Shown piece by piece: positions 1 to 5,505 of a stretch of DNA of 5,511 bases. Below the pieces are notes generated by a model, which was given only the letters and a program-made list of their open reading frames with translations, was not told where the DNA came from and did not search any database. The stretch is from RGIG426 sp045643425 (GTDB lineage Bacteria; Bacillota; Clostridia; Oscillospirales; Acutalibacteraceae), in assembly GCA_045643425.1 (NCBI GenBank), contig JAZUKW010000113.1, positions 1-5,511 on the forward strand. The letters run 5' to 3'. The position numbers and the translations under genes are program-made. The first letter of the stretch is position 1, and every line of letters begins with the position of its first letter.

Positions 1-1320
1 TTTCCGATCGGCACCACCAAAATCGGTGCCCAAAGCGGCGTGCAAAGTGCGCAAATCGGCGGGGATGTGATGCCGCGCGAGATTATTGCGGCGTTTGCGT
101 CGCTTAAAAAAGCGTGTGCGCGTGTAAACGGGCAAATCGGCAAGATTTCCGCCGAAAAAGCCGCGCTTATCGAGCGGGTGGCGGACGAGATCTTAGCGGG
201 TGAGCTCGACGGCGAATTTCCGCTGTCGGTGTTCCAGACCGGCTCCGGCACGCAGACGAATATGAACCTGAACGAAGTCATCGCGAACCGCGGCAACGCG
301 CTCGCAGGCGCGAAAGCGCTGCATCCGAACGACGACGTCAACGCCTCGCAAAGCTCCAACGACACGTTCCCGTCGGCGATGAATATTGCCGCGGTGTGCG
401 CGATCGAGCGGCAGCTGCTGCCCGCGCTCGACGTGCTGATCGACGCGCTGGCGGCGCTCGAAGAGCGCAACCCCGACGTCATCAAAATCGGGCGCACGCA
501 TTTGCAGGATGCGACCCCGATCAAGTTCGCGCAGGAGGTTTCCGGCTGGCGGGGGCTTCTCGAAAACGCGCGGGATATGATCCTCGTGTCGTTGTCGCCG
601 CTTTGCAAACTCGCGATCGGCGGCACGGCAGTCGGCACGGGCCTCAACGCGCCCGACGGTTTTGACGAGGCGGTGTGTGCGGAGTTGTCCGTCTTGTGCG
701 GCACGCAGTTTAGGCCGGACGAAAACAAGTTCCGCGCGCTGACCGGCAAGGAAGCGTTTGTGTTCGCGCACGGCGCGCTCAAGGCGCTCGCGGCGAATCT
801 TATGAAAATTGCGAACGATATTCGGTGGCTGTCCGCGGGGCCGCGGTGCGGGCTTTCCGAGTTACATATCCCCGAAAACGAGCCGGGCAGCTCGATCATG
901 CCAGGCAAGGTCAACCCCACCCAATGCGAGGCGGTGACGATGGTCGCCGTGCAGGTGATGGGCAACGACGTGGCGGTCGGCATGGCGGCGTCGCAGGGCA
1001 ATTTTGAGCTGAACGTCTTTATGCCGGTGTGCGCCGCGAACTTTTTGCAATCGGTGCGCCTGCTCGCGGATGCGATGCGGTCGTTTACCGAAAACTGCGT
1101 GCGCGGCATTACGGTAAACGCCGACAAAATGGAAGACTATCTCGCGCGCTCGCTGATGCTCGTCACGTGTCTTACCCCGAAAATCGGGTATGACAACGCC
1201 GCTGCCGCCGCGAAATACGCCCACGAAAACGGGCTGACGCTTAAAGAAGCGGTCGTGTCGCAAGGGCTTTTGAGCGAGTGGGAATTTGACGAAGCGGTCG
1301 ATCCCAAAAAGATGGTTTAA
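1..1320 (+). CDS. fumC: Fumarate hydratase class II (5' partial)
   Basis: Catalyses reversible hydration of fumarate to L-malate in the cytosol; class II enzymes are iron-independent homotetramers. The frame is open from base 1, and the GAQ element of the family's N-terminus is readable at window residues 9-11, so the gene starts upstream. By comparison with E. coli FumC only about 15 residues are missing; the GTG at 40 is not the start. Visible motifs: GSGTQTNMN (Thr84), SSNDTFP (118-124), GRTHLQDATP with His167, and the signature GSSIMPGKVNPTQ (296-308) with catalytic-loop Ser298, Lys303 and Asn305. The His in GRTHLQDATP and the SSND motif favour fumarase over aspartate ammonia-lyase, which has Gln and STND there. 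The C-terminus matches the FumC C-terminal domain and ends in VDPKKMV. It is followed after 12 nt by the malic enzyme gene in an apparent operon. The segment just after GAQ is divergent and about two residues shorter than in E. coli. Confidence 0.96.
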   Translation, partial: FPIGTTKIGAQSGVQSAQIGGDVMPREIIAAFASLKKACARVNGQIGKISAEKAALIERVADEILAGELDGEFPLSVFQTGSGTQTNMNLNEVIANRGNALAGAKALHPNDDVNASQSSNDTFPSAMNIAAVCAIERQLLPALDVLIDALAALEERNPDVIKIGRTHLQDATPIKFAQEVSGWRGLLENARDMILVSLSPLCKLAIGGTAVGTGLNAPDGFDEAVCAELSVLCGTQFRPDENKFRALTGKEAFVFAHGALKALAANLMKIANDIRWLSAGPRCGLSELHIPENEPGSSIMPGKVNPTQCEAVTMVAVQVMGNDVAVGMAASQGNFELNVFMPVCAANFLQSVRLLADAMRSFTENCVRGITVNADKMEDYLARSLMLVTCLTPKIGYDNAAAAAKYAHENGLTLKEAVVSQGLLSEWEFDEAVDPKKMV

Positions 1321-1324
1321 GGAG
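1319..1324 (+). promoter_or_regulatory. Ribosome binding site of the malic enzyme gene
   Basis: AAGGAG lies 8 nt before the ATG at 1333 and overlaps the last two bases of the fumarase TAA stop. The overlap suggests translation of the second gene is coupled to termination on the first, and supports one transcript for both. Confidence 0.85.
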
Positions 1325-1332
1325 CAAAAACG

Positions 1333-2508
1333 ATGGATTATGCGAAAGAATCCCTCCGCTTGCACGGCGAGTGGAAGGGCAAAATCGAGGTTGTGGCTAC
1401 CGTTCCGGTGGAGTCGAAGGACGATTTGTCGCTCGCGTATACGCCCGGCGTGGCACAGCCGTGCCTTGCGATCAAGGACGATTTGGACAAGAGCTATGAG
1501 CTCACGCGCCGCCATAATTTGTGCGCTGTCATCACCGACGGCAGCGCGGTTTTGGGGCTCGGCGACATCGGCCCCGAGGCGGGAATGCCCGTGATGGAGG
1601 GCAAGTGTGTGCTGTTTAAGGCGTTCGGCGGGGTGGATGCGTTCCCGCTTTGCGTCAAGACCAAAGACGTGGACGAATTTGTCGAGACGGTCTATAACAT
1701 CTCGGGCAGCTTCGGCGGCATCAACCTCGAGGATATTGCCGCGCCGCGGTGTTTCGAGATCGAGGAAAAATTAAAAGCGAAATGCGATATTCCCGTCTTC
1801 CACGACGATCAGCACGGCACCGCCGTCATCGTTTTGGCGGGGCTGCAAAACGCGCTGAAGCTTGTGAAAAAAGATCGTGCCGACGTCAAAGTGGTCATCA
1901 ACGGCATCGGCGCGGCGGGCTCGTCCGTCTGTCGGTTGTTGCTTGCCGCCGGGTTTAAGAACATTACGCTGTGCGACAAGATCGGCATTCTATGCGAGGG
2001 CTCGCCCGACATTCCGCACGCGCACATGGCGCATCTCGCGACACTTACGAACCGCGAAAAGAAAACCGGAACGCTCGCCGATGCGCTTGTCGGCGCGGAC
2101 GTGTTTTTAGGGTTCTCTGCGCCGGGGCTCGTGACCGCCGAAATGGTCAAAACGATGAACCGCGACGCGATCATCTTCGCCTGCGCCAACCCGAACCCCG
2201 AGATTTTCCCGGACGAGGCAAAAGCCGGCGGCGCGAAGGTGGTTTCCACCGGCCGGTCGGATACCCCGAACCAAATCAACAACGTGCTCGCGTTCCCCGG
2301 CATTTTCCGCGGGACGTTCGACGTGCGCGCGAGCGAAATCAACGAAGAAATGAAAATGGCGGCGGCAAACGCGCTGTCGGCGCTGATTGCGGACGACGAA
2401 TTGTCCGCCGATTACATCATTCCGAAAGCGTTTGACCCGCGTGTGGGCAAAGCGGTCGCCAAAGCGGTTGCCGACGCCGCCCGCAAAACCGGCGTCGCGC
2501 GGATTTGA
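1333..2508 (+). CDS. Malic enzyme, small bacterial type (391 aa)
   Basis: Oxidative decarboxylation of L-malate to pyruvate and CO2 with reduction of NAD(P)+, in the cytosol. The length (391 aa) is that of compact bacterial and archaeal malic enzymes, without the phosphotransacetylase-like tail of MaeB. Domains in order: N-terminal malic domain with AYTPGVA (Tyr36, catalytic), the lysine-bearing VKTKD segment (109-112), NLEDIAAPRCFEIE (131-144) and PVFHDDQHGTA (154-164), which supply the acidic metal ligands; then a Rossmann NAD-binding domain with GIGAAG (191-196), ANPNPE (285-290) and STGRSDTPNQ (305-314). Asp215 at the end of the second beta strand hints at NAD preference, but cofactor choice cannot be settled here. 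The start is fixed by the AAGGAG site. Directly downstream of fumC, it would use the malate that the fumarase makes. An intrinsic terminator follows 32 nt after the stop. maeA or sfcA would be possible symbols, but naming is inconsistent for this subtype, so none is given. Confidence 0.95.
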   Translation: MDYAKESLRLHGEWKGKIEVVATVPVESKDDLSLAYTPGVAQPCLAIKDDLDKSYELTRRHNLCAVITDGSAVLGLGDIGPEAGMPVMEGKCVLFKAFGGVDAFPLCVKTKDVDEFVETVYNISGSFGGINLEDIAAPRCFEIEEKLKAKCDIPVFHDDQHGTAVIVLAGLQNALKLVKKDRADVKVVINGIGAAGSSVCRLLLAAGFKNITLCDKIGILCEGSPDIPHAHMAHLATLTNREKKTGTLADALVGADVFLGFSAPGLVTAEMVKTMNRDAIIFACANPNPEIFPDEAKAGGAKVVSTGRSDTPNQINNVLAFPGIFRGTFDVRASEINEEMKMAAANALSALIADDELSADYIIPKAFDPRVGKAVAKAVADAARKTGVARI

Positions 2509-2540
2509 ACGATACGCCGCGGTATTTTTGAAACGGTTGA

Positions 2541-2572
2541 CGCCTCCACACGCTCTGTGCGGAGGCGTTTTT
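2541..2572 (+). terminator. Intrinsic terminator of the fumC-malic enzyme operon
   Basis: CGCCTCC (2541-2547) pairs with GGAGGCG (2561-2567). After one A/C mismatch the stem continues with CAC/GTG, closing a five-base GCTCT loop. Five T residues follow (2568-2572). It starts 32 nt after the malic enzyme stop, a usual distance, and separates the metabolic operon from the macro-domain gene. Confidence 0.9.
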
Positions 2573-2612
2573 CGACGAAGCTCGTGGGACAAAAACGGGA
2601 CGGCGACCGGCG

Positions 2613-2618
2613 TATACT
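2613..2618 (+). promoter_or_regulatory. Possible -10 box for the macro-domain gene
   Basis: TATACT matches the TATAAT consensus at five of six positions and lies in the 63-nt stretch between the terminator and the gene start. At the expected upstream distance there is only an A-rich CAAAAA run, not a recognisable -35 hexamer, so the promoter is weak, activator-dependent or not real. If used, transcription would begin near 2625, giving a leader of under 20 nt. Confidence 0.4.
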
Positions 2619-2632
2619 GAACAGGAAAGGAT

Positions 2633-2639
2633 GGGGTGA
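2633..2639 (+). promoter_or_regulatory. Ribosome binding site deciding the macro gene start
   Basis: GGGGTGA resembles the GGAGGTGA anti-16S complement and places the ATG at 2642 five nt after its last run-of-G base. It overlaps the alternative GTG at 2636, which argues against that codon. A second purine run, AGGAAAGG (2623-2630), would suit the GTG, so the choice is not absolute. Confidence 0.55.
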
Positions 2640-2641
2640 CG

Positions 2642-3664
2642 ATGCCGCTTGAGCTGATACGAAACGATATTACCAAAGTGAAATGCGACGCGATCGTCAA
2701 CGCCGCGAACGTATCCCTTTTGGGCGGCGGCGGTGTGGACGGCGCGATCCACGCGGCGGCGGGGCCGGAGCTTTTAGAGGAATGTCGCACGCTCGGCGGC
2801 TGCCGTACCGGCGACGCGAAAATCACCGGCGCGTATCGGCTGCCCTGCCGTTACGTGATCCATACCGTCGGCCCGATTTGGGACGGCGGCAAGAACGGAG
2901 AAAAGGCTCTTTTGCGCGACTGTTACCGTCGCTCGCTCGAGCTGGCGGTAGAAAATCGCTGTGAGAGCGTGGCGTTTCCGCTCATTTCCACGGGCGCGTA
3001 CGGATACCCGAAGGAGGAAGCGCTTGGCGTAGCGGTGGAGACGATCACCGCGTTTTTGAAGCAGCACGAGCTGCGGGTGATGCTGGTGGTGTTCGACAAA
3101 GCCTCGTTCGCCGTCAGCAGCGAGCTGCTCTCCGACGTAACGGCGTATATCGACGACAACTACGTGGATGCGCGCGTCGCCTTTAACCGCAGCCCGATGG
3201 GGGCGAGCCGTATGCTCACGCCGACGAAAAGCGCTGCGGAGGAAGCCGCGCTGTTCGATATGGACGAGGGGCTGTGTGAGACGTGCGCGGTGCCGCCGGA
3301 GCTGAACGAGCAGCTTTCCCGCTTGGACGAGAGCTTTTCCGAGATGCTGCTGCGCAAGATCGACGAGGCGGGCATCACCGACGCGGAGTGCTATAAAAAG
3401 GCCAACATCGACCGGCGGCTGTTCTCTAAAATCAAGAGTGACCGCTTGTATAAACCGCGTAAAGCCACCGCGGTGGCGTTTGCGGTGGCTTTGCAGCTGT
3501 CGCCGGGGGAAACGGACGAGCTGCTCGAAAAGGCGGGATACGCGCTGTCCCGCAGCAACAAGTTCGACGTGATCGTTGCGTATTTTATCTTTAACGGGAT
3601 CTACAATATTTTCGAGATCAACGAGGTGCTGTTCGCGTTTGACCAGCCGCTGCTCGGCGCGTAA
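2642..3664 (+). CDS. Macro-domain protein with C-terminal XRE-like HTH
   Basis: N-terminal macro domain (about residues 1-170 of 340) of the MacroD/YmdB type, a family that binds ADP-ribose and often hydrolyses O-acetyl-ADP-ribose or mono-ADP-ribosyl esters. Visible motifs: RNDITK (7-12), VNAAN (19-23), GGGGVDGAIH (28-37) with the Asp that is catalytic in YmdB, HTVGPIW (74-80) and STGAYGYP (116-123). All key positions are intact, so hydrolase activity is plausible. Residues about 171-230 form a variable, charged linker. Residues about 231-300 resemble an XRE-type helix-turn-helix (EAGITDAECYKKANIDRRLF, then a hydrophobic VAFAVALQLSPGETDELL helix pair). The last 40 residues form an additional segment ending in FDQPLLGA. 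No signal peptide or membrane segment, so cytosolic. The ATG at 2642 is chosen from the GGGGTGA site and because the protein then begins MPLELIRNDITK, like relatives; GTG at 2636 would add two residues. The substrate and the role of the HTH are unknown. Confidence 0.88.
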   Translation: MPLELIRNDITKVKCDAIVNAANVSLLGGGGVDGAIHAAAGPELLEECRTLGGCRTGDAKITGAYRLPCRYVIHTVGPIWDGGKNGEKALLRDCYRRSLELAVENRCESVAFPLISTGAYGYPKEEALGVAVETITAFLKQHELRVMLVVFDKASFAVSSELLSDVTAYIDDNYVDARVAFNRSPMGASRMLTPTKSAAEEAALFDMDEGLCETCAVPPELNEQLSRLDESFSEMLLRKIDEAGITDAECYKKANIDRRLFSKIKSDRLYKPRKATAVAFAVALQLSPGETDELLEKAGYALSRSNKFDVIVAYFIFNGIYNIFEINEVLFAFDQPLLGA

Positions 3665-3706
3665 ATTTGTCGCTTTTTCGGCGACCTTTCACAAAACCGA
3701 ATCGTC

Positions 3707-3712
3707 TATACT
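3707..3712 (+). promoter_or_regulatory. Possible -10 box for the VWA gene, at the foot of a hairpin
   Basis: TATACT (five of six consensus matches) overlaps the first bases of the inverted repeat at 3708-3745. No good -35 element sits 16-18 nt upstream; the nearest candidate, TTTCAC (3687-3692), is only 14 nt away. Transcription starting about 7 nt downstream would leave out most of the hairpin's 5' arm. Confidence 0.4.
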
Positions 3713-3752
3713 GTGGTTGTAAGGAAAACCTTGCGACCACAGTATTATTTTT
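3708..3752 (+). terminator. 17-bp hairpin with T-tail: terminator or attenuator before the VWA gene
   Basis: ATACTGTGGT (3708-3717) pairs perfectly with ACCACAGTAT (3736-3745). The pairing continues inward as TGTAAGG with CCTTGCG, including two G-U pairs, to an AAAA loop at 3725-3728, making 17 pairs in all. TTATTTTT follows at 3745-3752. The structure has the form of an intrinsic terminator for the macro gene, whose stop is 43 nt upstream, but it ends one base before the AGGAGG site of the VWA gene, so it must also affect that gene. As DNA, the inverted repeat could alternatively be a protein-binding operator. Confidence 0.75.
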
Positions 3753-3753
3753 C

Positions 3754-3759
3754 AGGAGG
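3754..3759 (+). promoter_or_regulatory. Ribosome binding site of the VWA gene
   Basis: A perfect AGGAGG, 8 nt before the ATG at 3768. It favours that ATG over the GTG immediately before it at 3765. It lies one base after the T-tract of the 3708-3752 hairpin. Confidence 0.9.
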
Positions 3760-3767
3760 ATTTTGTG

Positions 3768-4430
3768 ATGAAAAAGACGACGAAAAACAACGTGACGGAA
3801 TTGGTGTTTATCCTGGATCGCAGCGGCTCGATGGCGGGGCTGGAGTCGGACACCATCGGCGGGTTCAACTCGCTGATCGAAAAACAGAAGAAGCAGGAGG
3901 GGACGTGCCTCGTGTCCACCGTGCTGTTCGCCAGCCGGGTGAACGTGCTGCACGACCGAGTGGAGCTTTCGCAGGTGGAGCCGATGACCGACCGCGACTA
4001 TAGGGCGTGCGGCTGCACCGCGCTGTTGGACGCGCTGGGCGGCGCGATCCACCATATCGGCAACATCCACAAGTATGCCCGCCCGGAGGACGTGCCGGAG
4101 CACACGCTGTTCGTCATCACCACCGACGGGATGGAGAACGCCTCGCGCGAATACTCCGCCGAAAAGGTGAAGTCGATGGTCGAACACCAAAAGGAAAAAT
4201 ACGGCTGGGAATTTCTCTTTATCGGCGCGAACATCGACGCGGTGGAGACGGCGGGCAACTACGGGATCGACGCCTCCCGCGCCGCCAACTACAAAGCGGA
4301 CAGCCACGGCTCGGAGGTGCTGTACGAAAACGTGAGCATGGCGGTGGAGAATCTGCGCTGCAGTCGGGAGATGGGAGACGCGTGGAGAGCGAACATCGAA
4401 GAGGATCTGGAGGCCCGCGGCGAAAAATAA
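3768..4430 (+). CDS. Small cytosolic VWA-domain protein
   Basis: A single von Willebrand factor A domain that nearly fills the 220-aa protein. The metal-ion-dependent adhesion site is complete: DRSGSM (DxSxS, Asp17, Ser19, Ser21), the threonine of GCTALLDAL (Thr84) and the aspartate of ITTDGMEN (Asp120). VWA domains with intact MIDAS usually bind a divalent metal and a partner protein. There is no signal peptide, membrane helix or sortase motif, so it acts inside the cell, unlike adhesin-type VWA proteins. The segment YGWEFLFIGANIDAVETAG (about 145-163) is the last core strand and helix; the charged C-terminus ends in GEK. Upstream, 103 nt away, is the macro-domain gene, suggesting a functional pair; no MoxR-type ATPase or kinase, common partners of intracellular VWA proteins, lies in the window. 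Biochemical function is unknown. The gene ends 3 nt before its terminator. Confidence 0.9.
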   Translation: MKKTTKNNVTELVFILDRSGSMAGLESDTIGGFNSLIEKQKKQEGTCLVSTVLFASRVNVLHDRVELSQVEPMTDRDYRACGCTALLDALGGAIHHIGNIHKYARPEDVPEHTLFVITTDGMENASREYSAEKVKSMVEHQKEKYGWEFLFIGANIDAVETAGNYGIDASRAANYKADSHGSEVLYENVSMAVENLRCSREMGDAWRANIEEDLEARGEK

Positions 4431-4433
4431 GCG

Positions 4434-4469
4434 AAAAAAAGACAAGTGCGGTCGGCACTTGTCTTTTTT
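4434..4469 (+). terminator. Intrinsic terminator after the VWA gene
   Basis: GACAAGTGC (4441-4449) pairs perfectly with GCACTTGTC (4455-4463) around a five-base GGTCG loop. Six A-T pairs from the flanking A-run and T-run extend the stem to 15 bp. The six Ts (4464-4469) form the U-tract. The A-run before the stem could allow it to work in both orientations. It starts 3 nt after the VWA stop, and its 3' arm also carries the likely -35 box of the next gene. Confidence 0.93.
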
Positions 4470-4487
4470 CTTTGGATGAGGTAGAAT
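4459..4487 (+). promoter_or_regulatory. Predicted sigma-70-type promoter of the adenosine deaminase gene
   Basis: TTGTCT (4459-4464, four of six consensus matches) and TAGAAT (4482-4487, five of six) are separated by exactly 17 nt. The -35 box lies inside the 3' arm and T-tract of the preceding terminator. Transcription would start around 4493-4495, leaving a leader of only about 13 nt that begins at the ribosome binding site. Confidence 0.6.
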
Positions 4488-4493
4488 GGAGAA

Positions 4494-4499
4494 AAGGGG
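4494..4499 (+). promoter_or_regulatory. Ribosome binding site deciding the adenosine deaminase start
   Basis: AAGGGG, followed by TGAG, sits 7 nt before the ATG at 4507. An in-frame ATG at 4486 lies upstream of this site and inside the predicted -10 box, so it is unlikely to be the start. Confidence 0.8.
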
Positions 4500-4506
4500 T
4501 GAGAGT

Positions 4507-5505
4507 ATGGACGTATCGACGCTGACTTGTTTTGTCGATTTGCATTTGCATTTAGACGGCTCGCTGCCGCTTTCCTGCGTGCGGGAATTGGCGCGGCGCG
4601 CGCGGGTGGAGCTGCCGGCAGAAGAAGCGGCGCTTAAAGCGCTGTTGACCGTGTCGCCGACCTGCCGCGATCTAAACGAATATTTAGAAAAATTCGATCT
4701 TCCGCTGCGGCTGTTGCAAACGGAGGAGAACTTGACCTTTGCGACCGAGGCGCTGCGCCGAAAGCTTGCGGCGGACGGCGTGCAATACGCCGAGATCCGC
4801 TTTGCGCCCCAGCTGCACACGCGAGAGTGTCTGTCCCAGCGACAGGCGGCAGAGGCGGTGCTGCGCGGGCTGCGCTCGCCGGGAACGCCCGCGCGGGTGA
4901 TCCTTTGCTGTATGCGCGGGAGCGACACCCACGCGGCAAACCTCGAAACCGTGAACGTCGCGGAGGCGCTTGCCGAAAACGGCGTATGCGCCGTGGACTT
5001 GGCGGGAGCGGAGGCGCTGTATCCCACCGCGGAGTTTGCCGCCGAATTTGCGGCGGCAAGTGCGGCTTACGTGCCGTTTACCATCCACGCCGGCGAGGCG
5101 GCGGGAGCGGAGAGTATACGCGCGGCGCTCGCGTTCGGCGCGTCGCGGATCGGTCACGGCGTTCGGGCAACGGAGGACGCGGCGCTCTTGGCGGAGCTTG
5201 CGGCGAAAAAGATCCCGCTGGAGCTTTGCCCCACCAGCAACCTGAATACCGCACTCTTTTCCGATTTGACGGAATATCCGCTGAAAGCGCTGACCGAAGC
5301 GGGCGTGGCTTTTACCGTCAACACCGATAATCTCACCGTCTCCGATACCACGCTGCGGCAGGAGTACGCGCGGCTGCTTTCATCCGGAGTGCTGACCGAG
5401 GCACAGCTCAAATCCGTGCTGATGACGGCGGTCTCTGCCGTGTTTGCCGACGAAAAGACCAAAGCGGCGCTTGCGGCGACGATCGACGCGCAGCTTCCCG
5501 ATTAA
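4507..5505 (+). CDS. add: Adenosine deaminase
   Basis: Zinc-dependent deamination of adenosine (and deoxyadenosine) to inosine and ammonia, in cytosolic purine salvage. The 332-aa protein is a full-length amidohydrolase barrel. Zinc ligands are visible as HLH in DLHLHLDGSLP (His13, His15), His194 in TIHAGEAAG and Asp274 in VNTDN. Catalytic Glu197 follows in HAGE, and His217 is in IGHGV. YAEIRFAPQLH (about 97-107) and ELCPTSNLNT match family blocks. The second Asp of the E. coli and mammalian NTDDP motif is Asn here (NTDN, Asn275), a variant I recall from Gram-positive adenosine deaminases, so not clearly inactivating. Related adenine deaminases or MTA/SAH-type enzymes are alternatives, but HAGEAAG plus GHG makes adenosine the best guess. 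It appears to be transcribed from its own promoter, separated from the VWA gene by a strong terminator. The window ends 6 nt after the stop, so its terminator is not seen. Confidence 0.92.
   Translation: MDVSTLTCFVDLHLHLDGSLPLSCVRELARRARVELPAEEAALKALLTVSPTCRDLNEYLEKFDLPLRLLQTEENLTFATEALRRKLAADGVQYAEIRFAPQLHTRECLSQRQAAEAVLRGLRSPGTPARVILCCMRGSDTHAANLETVNVAEALAENGVCAVDLAGAEALYPTAEFAAEFAAASAAYVPFTIHAGEAAGAESIRAALAFGASRIGHGVRATEDAALLAELAAKKIPLELCPTSNLNTALFSDLTEYPLKALTEAGVAFTVNTDNLTVSDTTLRQEYARLLSSGVLTEAQLKSVLMTAVSAVFADEKTKAALAATIDAQLPD

Noticed and set aside
40..42. GTG as the start of the fumarase
   Set aside because: Homologous sequence (GAQ element) is encoded upstream of it and the frame is open to base 1, so the gene is cut by the window edge.
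862..1515. 217-codon open frame on the minus strand across the fumC-malic enzyme junction
   Set aside because: Arg- and His-rich shadow of conserved genes on the other strand, with no recognisable domain.
2513..2529. ATAC/GTAT mini-hairpin followed by TTTTT just after the malic enzyme stop
   Set aside because: The stem has four pairs and an internal mismatch; the strong terminator at 2541-2572 explains the end of the operon.
2602..2608. GGCGACC repeated before both the macro and VWA genes (also near 3680)
   Set aside because: Short GC-rich word at unequal distances from the -10-like boxes; expected by chance in this composition.
3669..3685. Small hairpin GTCGC/GCGAC with a T-rich loop just after the macro gene
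   Set aside because: Only five pairs, with its T-run in the loop rather than after the stem; the 17-bp hairpin downstream is a far better terminator candidate.
4486..4488. ATG as the start of adenosine deaminase
   Set aside because: It lies inside the predicted -10 box and upstream of the AAGGGG site; the ATG at 4507 has ideal spacing and fits family length.
3618..5027. 469-codon open frame on the minus strand across the VWA and adenosine deaminase genes
   Set aside because: It lies opposite two clearly recognisable genes, crosses both their terminators and promoters, is rich in Ser, Arg and Ala without any motif, and is a by-product of GC-rich codon use on the + strand.
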